Source of the DNA: SZUA-36 sp963759155
GTDB taxonomy: Bacteria; Pseudomonadota; Gammaproteobacteria; Xanthomonadales; SZUA-36
DNA: 64,000 bases
Reading direction: 5' to 3'
Assembly: GCA_963759155.1 (NCBI GenBank)
Contig: CAVWXX010000021.1
Coordinates: forward strand, 114,035-178,034
Shown here: one piece after another, positions 46,710 to 56,206 of the stretch
Layout: each line of letters starts with the position of its first letter
How positions within the stretch are numbered: the first letter of the stretch is position 1
Made by a program: the position numbers and the translations under genes
Notes under the pieces: model-generated
Told to the model about the DNA's origin: nothing
Database searches by the model: none
Seen by the model: the letters and a program-made list of their open reading frames with translations, nothing else

Positions 46710-47536
46710 GCACTGCGGAGAATACCCTTTAATTCTTTCGGGGACCGCCAATCATATCCACAAATGAAGCGGGGCAATGTCCACCTGTTATCTGTTTTGG
46801 ATACGTATCTTGATTCAGCTGAAAACGCCGCCCTGAACTGGTGCCTGGATTGGTATTTCGGCAGGTATTCGTTCACGACATAATCACTTGATGGTCCATA
46901 GGGATAGGCGAACAGTGATGGCCTGTTACCCAACACACTAGCTATGTATTCTCCCGCTTTCGCAAATTGAACGTCAGCGTCATTGAAAGTTTTGACTTGC
47001 GTAAAATCACCCTTTAGCTGGTCTTGTTGTGCGACCTCATCCAAATCGGGATGAACATGATCCCAACTATGACATTCAACATCCATAATGCCAGATGCAA
47101 CCGCATCCACCCACCATTGATCACCCCACCAGTCCTTTCCAATCATGCACCGCTTGTCCAACAAAGCCCTTGCCTGTGGCGAACTGATAACAAAGCTCGT
47201 TGCATGTGACTTATAAGTGGAAGCACCCCGTTCATTGAAATCCCGCAGGATATTGAACATGCTGCGCTGTACACCCCAGCTGGGATGGTCCAGGTCGTAA
47301 TAATCAAACCACGAACCATCATCAAGTGTAATGGCAACCGTCCGGGCCACCTCCTCATCCGATATTGAACCCTGATGCCAGTCAACCACCTGGCTCAAAG
47401 GAATCACCCTGAATCCCACTTCATTGATAGTTTCCAGATCAGACGCCAACGCGAGGTGATCATTCTCCGCGTAGGTATTTCCGCTGATATTCATGCTGTG
47501 ATAAGTAAGAACAGGAATTTTCAATTGAAAGCTCAT
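46706..47536 (-). CDS. Polysaccharide deacetylase (NodB-like) family protein
   Basis: 276 residues. The metal/catalytic motif 1 is TLDDGSWFDYYD (the DD pair) and motif 2 is ECHSWDHVHPD (HSWDH, metal histidines). It starts directly with PVLTYHSMN and has no visible signal peptide, so it is predicted cytoplasmic or exported atypically. Could remove N- or O-acetyl groups from a cell-wall or capsule polysaccharide. Confidence 0.82.
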   Translation of the reverse strand: MSFQLKIPVLTYHSMNISGNTYAENDHLALASDLETINEVGFRVIPLSQVVDWHQGSISDEEVARTVAITLDDGSWFDYYDLDHPSWGVQRSMFNILRDFNERGASTYKSHATSFVISSPQARALLDKRCMIGKDWWGDQWWVDAVASGIMDVECHSWDHVHPDLDEVAQQDQLKGDFTQVKTFNDADVQFAKAGEYIASVLGNRPSLFAYPYGPSSDYVVNEYLPKYQSRHQFRAAFSAESRYVSKTDNRWTLPRFICGYDWRSPKELKGILRSA

Positions 47537-47784
47537 TGGTGTGAAAGCGATTGGCTATTATGAACATCACACCGTAATTTTTCTATTTATACCTCTGCGC
47601 ATGTTCAGGTTGCAGATTGTGTCAGAGCTAATGCACTGACCAGTATTGAGTTATGTGGGACTTAATAAATGGTGCCGGCACCAAGATTCGAAAAATGAAA
47701 GAACAGAGACACCCTGGCTTTCTTCTCGGTGGTGACATACGGCCGCAGTCGCTTATAGCCTTTATCGCTTCACTTTTTTCGCTT

Positions 47785-48936
47785 TTACTGTTGTTTCATG
47801 ATTCTTTGCCGCAAGACGAACCATGCAGCCACGAAAAACACCACGGCCATGCCTGCGAGCCATAGCCAATGATGGATGACGCCGGCAAAATCGGCACCCA
47901 TCTGGTTGAGTTTCAGGAATCCCTGGATCGCCGGCGTGCTTGGCGCGATGGCGCCGAGTGACCTGATGGGCTCTGGGATGGACTCCAGTGGCCATACAAA
48001 ACCGGCGGAAAATACCAAAGGCAGAGAGCTGATCATGACCAGCGGTGCCGCCAACTCCCTGCGAGGAAGTATTGCCCCAATCAGCAGCCCGAGCGATGCG
48101 GTCGCAGCAGTGAACGCCGAAATCATCAATAGCAGATCATTCAGACCGGCCACCCGGTTGATGCCATAAAACTGGAAACAAATACCCATAAAAAATTGCG
48201 CCATGACCAGGTAAAGCAAAAACATTACGATAAACCTGGAAGTGAGAATGGCAATTGGACTCAATGTCTGGCCGCTCAGTAGACCTGCGTCAAGACGCTG
48301 ATTAAAATGGCCGCCGACCAGGCCGGATGCCAGTAGCATTGTCTGGTGCAGAATCAGGATAAATACCGCGGGAATCACATAACCAAGGTAGCCCATGCTG
48401 ACATTGAACAAAGGGCGCGAGTTGAACCGTACAGGCATCCAGTTTTGCAATGCAGCGCTGATCGGTTCACCTTGAGTCACTAAGGTCAGCAGGCTAAGTT
48501 CGGCGCCAACGGCCTGTACAGCACCGGCCGCACCCTCAACAATGGTCGCGAAAACCAAAACATAATTGGCATCACCGGCAAGACCAATTACCGGGCTACG
48601 GCCTAGCAGACTGTCCCTCATAAAGTTATCCGGAATGGTGATGACGCCACGAACTTCACCATCCAGAAGCAGCTGCCTGGCTTCTGCCACACTATTGACC
48701 TGGTGACGAATCTCTACCTCGGGAGATGCATCTATCCACCTGGACAGCTTTCGACTTGCCGTCGAGTGATCCATGTCTACCATGGCCACCGGTTGCTGCT
48801 CGGGCAAATTGGTCATGTAGGGTTGAGGATAAAGTGCCGCATAAAACAGCAAGCCTCCAAACACTGTGATCAACACAGCGACGTCCTTAAAAACCTCGTC
48901 AAAAGCGAGTTTAAGCCGCGGAATAAGCCTGGTCAT
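47785..48936 (-). CDS. ABC-2 type transport permease (YhhJ-like), second copy
   Basis: 383 residues. An N-terminal transmembrane helix (VAVLITVFGGLLFYAALYP), a periplasmic domain of about 150 residues beginning PVAMVDMDHSTASRKLSRW, then five C-terminal helices. It overlaps the upstream permease by 26 nt. Last gene of the export operon; no ATPase is fused or adjacent. Confidence 0.88.
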   Translation of the reverse strand: MTRLIPRLKLAFDEVFKDVAVLITVFGGLLFYAALYPQPYMTNLPEQQPVAMVDMDHSTASRKLSRWIDASPEVEIRHQVNSVAEARQLLLDGEVRGVITIPDNFMRDSLLGRSPVIGLAGDANYVLVFATIVEGAAGAVQAVGAELSLLTLVTQGEPISAALQNWMPVRFNSRPLFNVSMGYLGYVIPAVFILILHQTMLLASGLVGGHFNQRLDAGLLSGQTLSPIAILTSRFIVMFLLYLVMAQFFMGICFQFYGINRVAGLNDLLLMISAFTAATASLGLLIGAILPRRELAAPLVMISSLPLVFSAGFVWPLESIPEPIRSLGAIAPSTPAIQGFLKLNQMGADFAGVIHHWLWLAGMAVVFFVAAWFVLRQRIMKQQ

Positions 48937-50083
48937 CGGTTCTTCTCAAGCGAAATTGAATAAGGCTTACACACAGCGGAAACAGCAAGCAAAAGCAGAG
49001 TAAAATCAGCGAAGGTCGTAATTGACCTGCCCAGCCTGCGGCATAACTCGTCTGATAAACATAGGCATCCATGTAATGAGCCGCTGGCATCAACTCGCGC
49101 CAGAATGCTGCAAACTTTGACATATCGCTCTGCGGAAACGTGATCCCCAGAAAGGCGAATGCGGGCGCACAAAATGCCCCTGCAAGACTCAGTGCGAGCT
49201 CCACGTCAAACGCAAGCGCAAAGAAAAGCACACCAAGAGATTGACACGCCAGAACAAAAAATAGAACTGTTGGTATCAGCGGAAACAATGTTCCCTGCAA
49301 TGGAAAGTTCAGTGATACAAAAAAGAAGCCAAGCGCAAGCAAGCCATAAATGAAATACAAAATTGTGTAAGGCAACAGCTTGCCAATGAGAAGCTTCCAG
49401 GCGCCATCGGCAGCCCAGTCTTTCAGGTACCGGCTTTGAAATGCCCTGCCAATCGAGAGCACCGTCATGCAGCATATGACCACCTGGAAAAGCGCAGCAA
49501 CAATGCCGGGCAGCAGGAACTGGGTGTAACTGAGGTTGCTGTTATAAAGCGGTGTTATTTGCGCCCTGACTGGCATCGATACTGCCATTGCCGCACTGAA
49601 TACCGGCAACTTGGGTAATATCTTCGCAACCCCAAGTTCAACGGCGATATTGGTTTCAATTTCGATCATGGTCGAAGAAATCAGCTTTGCCACCAACAAG
49701 TACTGCGCGTTAAAAAACACCGTCACTGCCGGCGATTCACCACGGTACACGCTGCGCTCCAGATTATCGGGAATGCTGATCAGCGCATACACTTCACCGC
49801 TTTCAATGGAAGCCTGTGCGTCGTGAACAGAAGGAAATGATTTAACAACATTGAGCACCGGACTGGCATCCAGGTAACGAACCACTTTTCTGGAAAGCGC
49901 ACTGTGATCCAGGTCAACCACGGCGACAGGTAATTCCCGCGGGATACCAACGGAAAAAATGGCCCACAATACGAGAACCAACAAGGCCGGTAACCAGACC
50001 GCCAATGCTGTTTCCCAGCGACTGGCTCGCAGCGCGCTCAGCTCCAACCTGAATGTCCGGGTGATGCTATTGTCAGTCATCAA
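48911..50083 (-). CDS. ABC-2 type transport permease (YhhJ-like), first copy
   Basis: 390 residues with the same plan as its downstream paralogue: an N-terminal helix (LAVWLPALLVLVLWAIFSVG), a periplasmic domain starting PVAVVDLDHSALSRKVVRYL, and five C-terminal helices. The two probably form a heterodimer. It overlaps the adaptor gene by 11 nt. Confidence 0.88.
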   Translation of the reverse strand: MMTDNSITRTFRLELSALRASRWETALAVWLPALLVLVLWAIFSVGIPRELPVAVVDLDHSALSRKVVRYLDASPVLNVVKSFPSVHDAQASIESGEVYALISIPDNLERSVYRGESPAVTVFFNAQYLLVAKLISSTMIEIETNIAVELGVAKILPKLPVFSAAMAVSMPVRAQITPLYNSNLSYTQFLLPGIVAALFQVVICCMTVLSIGRAFQSRYLKDWAADGAWKLLIGKLLPYTILYFIYGLLALGFFFVSLNFPLQGTLFPLIPTVLFFVLACQSLGVLFFALAFDVELALSLAGAFCAPAFAFLGITFPQSDMSKFAAFWRELMPAAHYMDAYVYQTSYAAGWAGQLRPSLILLCFCLLFPLCVSLIQFRLRRTDDQAYSAA

Positions 50084-51053
50084 ACTGCAGCAGAACCGTC
50101 ATGCCCGCACGCAGCCCTTCAATCGGGCTCGATGGGCGTGCCTCCACTTCAAATGTTCTCAAGTCATAGCCGTCAGTCGAATTGGTTGCTCTCCAGGTTG
50201 CAAAATCGCCCATGACACTGATGTGCTGAACTTCAAAAGCAAATGTCTGGTCCCCTAAAGATGGAATCATAACGTCTATTTGAGAGCCCTTTGGAATGCG
50301 CTCAAGCAAATCCTCGCGAACCTGAAAAACCGCCCATGCCTTTGAAATATCGATGATGGTCACGACCGGAAAACCCTGTGGTGCGAGCTCGCCCGGATGC
50401 AGAAAGACATTGGAAACCTCACCTTGAAACGCACTATTTATGCGCAGGTCATTTTTCAGGGCTTCTGCCTCTGCCACCAGGCCCGATGCTGCCCGAACCT
50501 GACCGGCAGCCGCATCCCGGGTTTCGTCGCGCGCACCTTCCTCGGCCAGTGAGTACAGCTGGTAGGCAGCTTGTGCGGTGTACTGGGTAGCCTGGTAGGC
50601 AGCAAATGCCTCATCACGACGTTGCTCGGAAGCTACGCCTTCGTCAAACAGGTTTTGTAATCTTTGGTAGGTTTTGGAGGCCAGGTCTTCGGCTGCCTTG
50701 GCGGTTTGCCATTGATCGCGTGCCGCCAGCTTCTCCTGCTCACGTGCTCCGCGATCCACAGCGGTCTCAGCCGCACCGGCCACTTGTTCCGTTCCCCTTG
50801 CCTGTTCCAGTTTCGCCTCCAGTTCAGGGCTATCGATGGTAAATACCAACTGGCCTACTTCCACCTGATCGCCGCGACGAACCATAACTTCGGAGATACG
50901 GCCTGGAATTTTCGAAGCCACGCTGTACTGCTGTGCCTCGATTTGCCCTTGTAATACAAGTTTCCCGGGCTGATATGCGTGCCAGAAGGTCCAGCCGATC
51001 CAACCGGCCACGGCCACAATAACGATTAATAATGCGACTCTTTTCATGTTCAT
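50073..51053 (-). CDS. HlyD/YhiI-like membrane fusion protein
   Basis: 326 residues. One N-terminal anchor (VALLIVIVAVAGWIGWTFW), a lipoyl half (VASKIPGRISEVMVRRGDQV), a long alpha-hairpin (about residues 85-200) and the second lipoyl half (FQGEVSNVFLHPGELAPQG). Bridges the permease pair and the outer-membrane channel. Its start overlaps the channel gene stop by 4 nt. Confidence 0.9.
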   Translation of the reverse strand: MNMKRVALLIVIVAVAGWIGWTFWHAYQPGKLVLQGQIEAQQYSVASKIPGRISEVMVRRGDQVEVGQLVFTIDSPELEAKLEQARGTEQVAGAAETAVDRGAREQEKLAARDQWQTAKAAEDLASKTYQRLQNLFDEGVASEQRRDEAFAAYQATQYTAQAAYQLYSLAEEGARDETRDAAAGQVRAASGLVAEAEALKNDLRINSAFQGEVSNVFLHPGELAPQGFPVVTIIDISKAWAVFQVREDLLERIPKGSQIDVMIPSLGDQTFAFEVQHISVMGDFATWRATNSTDGYDLRTFEVEARPSSPIEGLRAGMTVLLQFDD

Positions 51054-52504
51054 TGAGTAACTCCAGAGCCAACAATTCTGCGATTGCCCAGCCTTTGATA
51101 ATCAGTAAATGAATCCATTTCACCAGTTAAAGCCAACAGGCGCCCCAGAGACGCCACAAATTTATAGGCGGCAACCGACTGTTCAGCATGTACCACCGAA
51201 AGAAATAGCTGAGCATCAACAAGGTCAACCGAGGTGCTCAAACCCTGGTTGAAGGCAATTTCCCTGAGGCGCAGATTTTCATTGGCCAGTTCAACACTCG
51301 AATTCAGACCATGGTATTCGGATATCGCCTGCTCAGCCTGTCGATGGGCGACACGGGCAGCCAAATCCAGCGCACGCTCAGCGCCCTGTGACAATTCTGC
51401 GACGGCCTGTTTCGCTTTATGTGCTGCTTCTATCGATTTGCTGCGTCCAATGTTGTCGACAAGCGTAAACTTCAAACCAATTCCTACCTGCCAATCCGGT
51501 ATCAACTCAAATGCAATGGTGTCGTCTTTATACACTTCATAATCGGCAAACACGAAAACCTCGGGATGAAACCGTCCTTTTTGCACCTTCAAAAGTGCAC
51601 CAGCTTCGCTATCGCGCGCCTTCAATTCTCTCAGGACCGGACTATTACCTAAGGTGCGTCCCGAAAACTCATCCTCGGAAGGTATGGTTTCGTTAATAAA
51701 TAACGCATCCTGCGGCCTCAACTCTGCAGACTGCATCAACAACTTACCCAGTGTTAATTGCGCAATTCCCAGTTCGCGCTCAGCGCGCTCTTGTGCCACC
51801 ACTGCGCGGTCGAGTGCAGCGGCAACCGATAAACGCTCAACCTTCGCAATCTGCCCATGTTTCTCCAGTTTTGTCGCATTATTCAAGTGATGCTCGAGCC
51901 CTTTGACCTCCTGTTGCCGAATAGCCAAGCTCTCCTGGGCCAGCGCAACGCCAAAATAAATGCGCACCACCTCTTCAAATAAAACACGACGTTGAGAATC
52001 AAATGACTCTTTGGCAATCTCTGTTTGCGCCTGGCTCGCCTGTCTGACAGCAGTAATTTTACCGCCCGTGTATACCGGCCAGATCGCACTCAAACCCACG
52101 CGGCCAAATCTTTCATCGCTGACATCGGTTTTAAACGCCGCCGGCCCGCCCAGCAATTCGATCAATGATTCGCCAACCGGGTTTTCGGCAAAACCGGACA
52201 AGGGGTTGAGATCGAGCGCATCAAACGTTACAGGCCCATCCAATTGAATATAAGCGGCATTCAAATCTACCCTTGGAAAGTACAGGCCCCGGGTCGCATC
52301 GTGTTTTAATTGCGCCCTTTCAATGTTCAAGCCCTCGGCTTCAAGAAAATCACTATTACGTTGCGCCTCTAACCAGGCATCCAAAAATGAAACCTCCATT
52401 TCTCCTGAGCCAGCAGCCAAAGACAGGGGTGAACAGACGATCAGAAATGCGACAATAAACGTTCTTCTGAGTAATATTTGAATCCCTCTCACCTTTTTTT
52501 CCAT
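51050..52504 (-). CDS. TolC-family outer membrane efflux channel
   Basis: 484 residues from ATG 52504 (MEKKVRGIQILLRR), which puts a signal peptide ending near LSLAAG at the start; the frame extends to 52591 but without a sensible leader. Two OEP repeats with long coiled helices (ARDSEAGALLKVQKGRFHPE; NLRLREIAFNQGLSTSVDLV). First gene of the four-gene exporter operon. Confidence 0.88.
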   Translation of the reverse strand: MEKKVRGIQILLRRTFIVAFLIVCSPLSLAAGSGEMEVSFLDAWLEAQRNSDFLEAEGLNIERAQLKHDATRGLYFPRVDLNAAYIQLDGPVTFDALDLNPLSGFAENPVGESLIELLGGPAAFKTDVSDERFGRVGLSAIWPVYTGGKITAVRQASQAQTEIAKESFDSQRRVLFEEVVRIYFGVALAQESLAIRQQEVKGLEHHLNNATKLEKHGQIAKVERLSVAAALDRAVVAQERAERELGIAQLTLGKLLMQSAELRPQDALFINETIPSEDEFSGRTLGNSPVLRELKARDSEAGALLKVQKGRFHPEVFVFADYEVYKDDTIAFELIPDWQVGIGLKFTLVDNIGRSKSIEAAHKAKQAVAELSQGAERALDLAARVAHRQAEQAISEYHGLNSSVELANENLRLREIAFNQGLSTSVDLVDAQLFLSVVHAEQSVAAYKFVASLGRLLALTGEMDSFTDYQRLGNRRIVGSGVTQ

Positions 52505-52736
52505 ATTCGTGGGTTTGTGTAAATCATACCATTTGTAGATTGGTCGATACTTGAAAAATGGGTCCAAAAAAGCAACAAAGAACCCAGACATAATTACCTC
52601 GAAAAAAAGGGTCTCGAATACAATTATTTAATGTATATCGCGAGCAGTTTGAGGCCTTCTGGCACACCGTCGATGAAGGCCTTAACTCATCGCGCTTTTT
52701 ATTAATGGGCCTGCACGGTGTTGCGAGTGGGTTAAC

Positions 52737-54095
52737 TTACCGTACGTTTAAATCTTTCACCAGATTTATAAATGCCGGGTTATTACGCAATATGACCCGG
52801 CCCGACTCAATCAACTGATCGACCTGGTCGTCGGAGAGCGAAAAACTCGTTGGGATCTTGTTCAAAAATTCGAGAATATCCGGTTTTTCCACATCCTGAA
52901 TACTGACATTAATGAAATGTGTGTTTACCGGTTGTTCAGGTGTGGAAAGCTCCTCGGCCATACTCCTCAGATCATCCCTGATCATCAGAACACTATCCTC
53001 GTCGAAGCGCCTTAGCTGCAGGCTGGTTACAGCGGAAACCGTACGAGCCGCCGACGGATTCTTAATGCTTGAATCCATCCCGGCATCGGAAGCAGTTGCG
53101 GCGTTAACCATGATGACCACGATATGGCGGGGTATTTTTTGGCCTTTACTGATGATTCTTTTACGGACGCCTTTCGCACCGCCAGATGCCGTTACGGTAT
53201 CAGAAAGGGCACGCAAACCCAGGTTATCGGTGATACCACCATCTACGAAGTGTACAAACTTGCGCTTGTCCTTGTTTCCATAGGTCTTCAGTTGAGAGAC
53301 CAGGGCAGGCAAATTCTCGCCTTGATAATATTCATCAGCCTCATCCAGCGCAGCCGGACCCCTTAATTGCATATCACTGCAGGTATCATGGTTTTGCACA
53401 ACAACCGGGTCAAAAAGAACCGGCACGGCAGACGAAGCGGCAACCGCCTCAGCTACGGGAAAGGTGGATAAATCAGAACACAGCAGGTCGAAATATTCCT
53501 GGATAAAAGAAAACCTGATTCCATACGCCAGGTCGGATGCGTTGATAATAATCATCGGGCGGTCGGGGCGCATCATGTCTGCGAACGTCACATCATGGAA
53601 CAGGAATTTTTGATAGTACTTGATGGCCGATTGGGTGCGGCCTTTTCTGCTGAATAACAGGAGTGGATTGATTGCTCTCAGAAGCAGGTGTTTTTCGAGG
53701 TCATACCGCAGGAAATCGTTTTCAAAGTTCTCGAAAATGCCATCGCCATGCAGACCGTAATACGCAGAGGTGAAGCTTCCGCCTGAAACCGAACTGATGT
53801 AATCAATCTCGTCCAGCAACCTCGATTCGTTGCCATCAAGGTTAACGGTAGTATCGCGCAACTCCTGCAAAACACCGTAAGACAAGGCGGCCGCCCGGGT
53901 GCCTCCACCAGAAAACGTCAATATTAACCTGACATCCTCGTCATTGTGTGCCGATGCCCATTGAGAAAGTGAGTACTTTTCATCCACACTCGAATCAGGA
54001 GCCGGAAGATTTCTTGGAAAACCGTAGTTGGCGCAACCGGTCAACATTAATAGCAAGACAACAATACCTGTCAGCCTTCTCAAGTGTCTCTTCAT
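52737..54095 (-). CDS. Patatin-like phospholipase, lipoprotein
   Basis: About 452 residues from ATG 54095 (MKRHLRRLTGIVVLLLMLTG), giving a lipobox LTGC; the frame extends upstream to 54155 but the lipoprotein signal argues for the inner start. Oxyanion loop FSGGGTRAAALSYGVL, nucleophile elbow SSVSGGSF and catalytic aspartate in VDGGITDNLGL give a complete Ser-Asp dyad. A membrane-anchored acyl hydrolase. Confidence 0.87.
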   Translation of the reverse strand: MKRHLRRLTGIVVLLLMLTGCANYGFPRNLPAPDSSVDEKYSLSQWASAHNDEDVRLILTFSGGGTRAAALSYGVLQELRDTTVNLDGNESRLLDEIDYISSVSGGSFTSAYYGLHGDGIFENFENDFLRYDLEKHLLLRAINPLLLFSRKGRTQSAIKYYQKFLFHDVTFADMMRPDRPMIIINASDLAYGIRFSFIQEYFDLLCSDLSTFPVAEAVAASSAVPVLFDPVVVQNHDTCSDMQLRGPAALDEADEYYQGENLPALVSQLKTYGNKDKRKFVHFVDGGITDNLGLRALSDTVTASGGAKGVRKRIISKGQKIPRHIVVIMVNAATASDAGMDSSIKNPSAARTVSAVTSLQLRRFDEDSVLMIRDDLRSMAEELSTPEQPVNTHFINVSIQDVEKPDILEFLNKIPTSFSLSDDQVDQLIESGRVILRNNPAFINLVKDLNVR

Positions 54096-54375
54096 GGTCA
54101 GGCTCAAAACCCATTTGTCTTCAGAATGCTGTTCGGAAAAGTCACTGGGATTCATTTTCTTCTCTCAACCATCAGTTCACATATGTTTTGCCAGTTAACG
54201 AACGCACAGACCTGCTTTACTGAACACTGCAGGTGTTGCGTCTCCAGTCGTATGTCTCGATTGCTTTAGACAGACCAACCATTTACTTTTTGATTCGCAT
54301 TATAGATGAAAAATGGCGGAAAGCCGAAGGTTTAGGGATGGCCGCACAAAAGAATCACGTGACCAGTTTGGAAAG

Positions 54376-54401
54376 AGGCACGCCCCCTTGAGGGACGTGC
54401 C
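54376..54401 (-). terminator. Probable terminator of the 138-aa gene
   Basis: On the minus strand GGCACGTCCC pairs with GGGGGCGTGCC over a small loop, followed by TCTTTCC. Lies just after the stop at 54409. Confidence 0.65.
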
Positions 54402-54408
54402 CGTTTTA

Positions 54409-54825
54409 TTAACTGTCTTCTTTCTGTATTTCGTCGAAAGCATAGACGAGCGACCGCTCCACGATGCCCGCCAGCAGTCTCTGCGGGTCTTCCGCGCAAA
54501 GCTTTCCGACTTCGTCGTAGAACATCACCTGCAGTTTTTTCTGATCGGCTTCTGAGGCTTCTGCGATCTCGCTCACATCGAAATCATGGTTGATGAAAAT
54601 GACCCCCACGAACTGGTTGATGATTGCGATGTAGTCCTCTGCGCTCTCGCCGGTTGCTGCCCATGCCGACTCGCAACTGTGGTGGAGATACGGACGGGCT
54701 TCATCGAGATAGTCCTCTATGGATTTGTCCTGTCCTGCAGATACTGGCGATCCGAACACGCCCATCATCAGGGAGACCATCGCGACTGATACCCACGACT
54801 TGTTTAATTGCATTTTAAAAATCAT
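54409..54825 (-). CDS. Secreted protein of unknown function (138 aa)
   Basis: ATG 54825 has an ideal AGGAG site; the longer frame to 54945 overlaps the Gly-zipper gene and is rejected. Signal peptide (SWVSVAMVSLMMGVFGSPVSA) then a soluble acidic domain with two cysteines (HSCESAWAATGE and KLCAEDPQR) that could form a disulfide. Family not recognised. Confidence 0.7.
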   Translation of the reverse strand: MIFKMQLNKSWVSVAMVSLMMGVFGSPVSAGQDKSIEDYLDEARPYLHHSCESAWAATGESAEDYIAIINQFVGVIFINHDFDVSEIAEASEADQKKLQVMFYDEVGKLCAEDPQRLLAGIVERSLVYAFDEIQKEDS

Positions 54826-54856
54826 TGATTTACTCCTGGTTAAATTTCGAGGCCTT

Positions 54857-55228
54857 TCAGCGTTTGTTTTTGTTTTTGTTTTTCTTCTTCTTCTTGTCTT
54901 TGTTTTTACCAACAAGCGCACCTGCAGCAGCACCGTACATGGCACCCTTGGCAGCCCCGCCTACGCCATCAGTCAGCAGGCCGACTCCGGCCCCCACTGC
55001 GGCGGCATTTTTTGAATATTTCCTTGACTTGTCACCCTTGTCACTGCTGGACAATGCACCGACGCCGCCACCAATGACCGCGCCCTTGACAGCACCACTG
55101 CCGCCACCCGTGATCAGGCCCACGCCCGCACCCACCAGCGCGGCATTGCGGGTTTTCTTTTTACTGGCTTCAACGGGAGGACTCACGAAGATCACCAAGG
55201 TGAGAACCATTGCTATATATTTGAACAT
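54857..55228 (-). CDS. Glycine-zipper protein with Lys/Asn-rich tail
   Basis: 123 residues. Signal peptide (MFKYIAMVLTLVIFVSPPVEA), then two internally repeated glycine-zipper segments (ALVGAGVGLITGGGSGAVKG and AAVGAGVGLLTDGVGGAAKG) that each form a helical hairpin, and a highly basic tail (KNKDKKKKKNKNKNKR). Glycine-zipper proteins insert into or associate with membranes. Confidence 0.78.
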   Translation of the reverse strand: MFKYIAMVLTLVIFVSPPVEASKKKTRNAALVGAGVGLITGGGSGAVKGAVIGGGVGALSSSDKGDKSRKYSKNAAAVGAGVGLLTDGVGGAAKGAMYGAAAGALVGKNKDKKKKKNKNKNKR

Positions 55229-55309
55229 TTGTATTACCTCATCATCTGCTTATCAATTATTTGGTCATTCGCTCCGTGGGGCGACCTGTCCTGGACCAGC
55301 CGCATGAGA

Positions 55310-56104
55310 CTAGCGCTTACAACCGCCCCAGCAAAAGCGCGGATCGGTAAAGTAAATCACACCGATTTCAAAGCCCGCACCCCCGGAACCGTCAAAGGCA
55401 TCCGAGTAGGTCGCGGCCACGACCCATTTTTTTCCTTCCCAGCGCACGCCAGCCCGGTAGCTTGGCGGCGCATAGGCCTCGCCAGTGGTGCCAAAGACCT
55501 CAGCCACAATCGCTGACTGGGGGATCACATCGTAGATCGCGAGTCTTGAGGCGTAGGTAAAACCCCAGGCGGTTTCATCCGTGTCACCCTGGTCGAGGTT
55601 GACCGTGAACCCGGGTATTACGTCGAGCAGGACGCGGTCATTATTCCAGCCATAGGTAGCGGTCAGTTGCGAAAAATAGGAATTAAAGGATTGGGTGACC
55701 TCGCCCTGATCGAGATAGTCCGGGTTTAGGCCCGTTCCGATAAAGACGGAATAACCGGTGGTTCCTGCATCGCTCTCCGAGATTCGATGTTTGACGTAAA
55801 GACTGGTGGAGGTATGGGATTCCGTCGAGTCGCGAGGGTCGTCATAGTAGTGGATAAATTGCGCGTTAAACTCCCAGTCTTCTTTGAAGGCGAGCACAAA
55901 GTAGTATTGAGAAAATTCCTCACCGACCGTTAGGGCCTGAGTGGACACGCCATGCGGCGCCGTCCACTGGTTGTCTCCCATAAACTGCTGCGCCTGCGCG
56001 GGCGCCACCAGGGCCAGCATTGAAAAACCACAGATCAGCCACCCGCCAAACCGGGCTGGCGTGATTTTTGAGAATGCCATTTTAAGCACGTATGTTGCGT
56101 CCAT
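55310..56104 (-). CDS. Probable outer-membrane beta-barrel protein
   Basis: 264 residues as drawn; ATG 56080 gives a cleaner signal peptide (MAFSKITPARFGGWLICGFS, cleavage near AQAQ). Alternating aromatic strands (QYYFVLAFKEDWEFNAQFIH; YGWNNDRVLLDVIPGFTVNL) suggest a barrel. The C terminus (FCWGGCKR) adds a CxxxC pair, unusual for a barrel end. Function unknown. Confidence 0.65.
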   Translation of the reverse strand: MDATYVLKMAFSKITPARFGGWLICGFSMLALVAPAQAQQFMGDNQWTAPHGVSTQALTVGEEFSQYYFVLAFKEDWEFNAQFIHYYDDPRDSTESHTSTSLYVKHRISESDAGTTGYSVFIGTGLNPDYLDQGEVTQSFNSYFSQLTATYGWNNDRVLLDVIPGFTVNLDQGDTDETAWGFTYASRLAIYDVIPQSAIVAEVFGTTGEAYAPPSYRAGVRWEGKKWVVAATYSDAFDGSGGAGFEIGVIYFTDPRFCWGGCKR

Positions 56105-56206
56105 TTCGGGCTTGTCTGTGATCTTCAGTTTAAATCAGAGTGCTGGATAACGTAAATTATCTTGTACCGATAGGGCAAGGATTTGCAGCCAGGCCCTGGC
56201 CCCCCT

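Noticed and set aside
47653..47865. 70-residue plus-strand open frame downstream of the exporter operon
   Set aside because: No ribosome-binding site, overlaps the 3' end of the permease gene on the opposite strand, and low-complexity hydrophobic/His-rich end; looks fortuitous.
52505..52591. N-terminal extension of the TolC-like protein
   Set aside because: The extension is aromatic-rich, lacks a leader, and the inner ATG 52504 restores a normal signal peptide.
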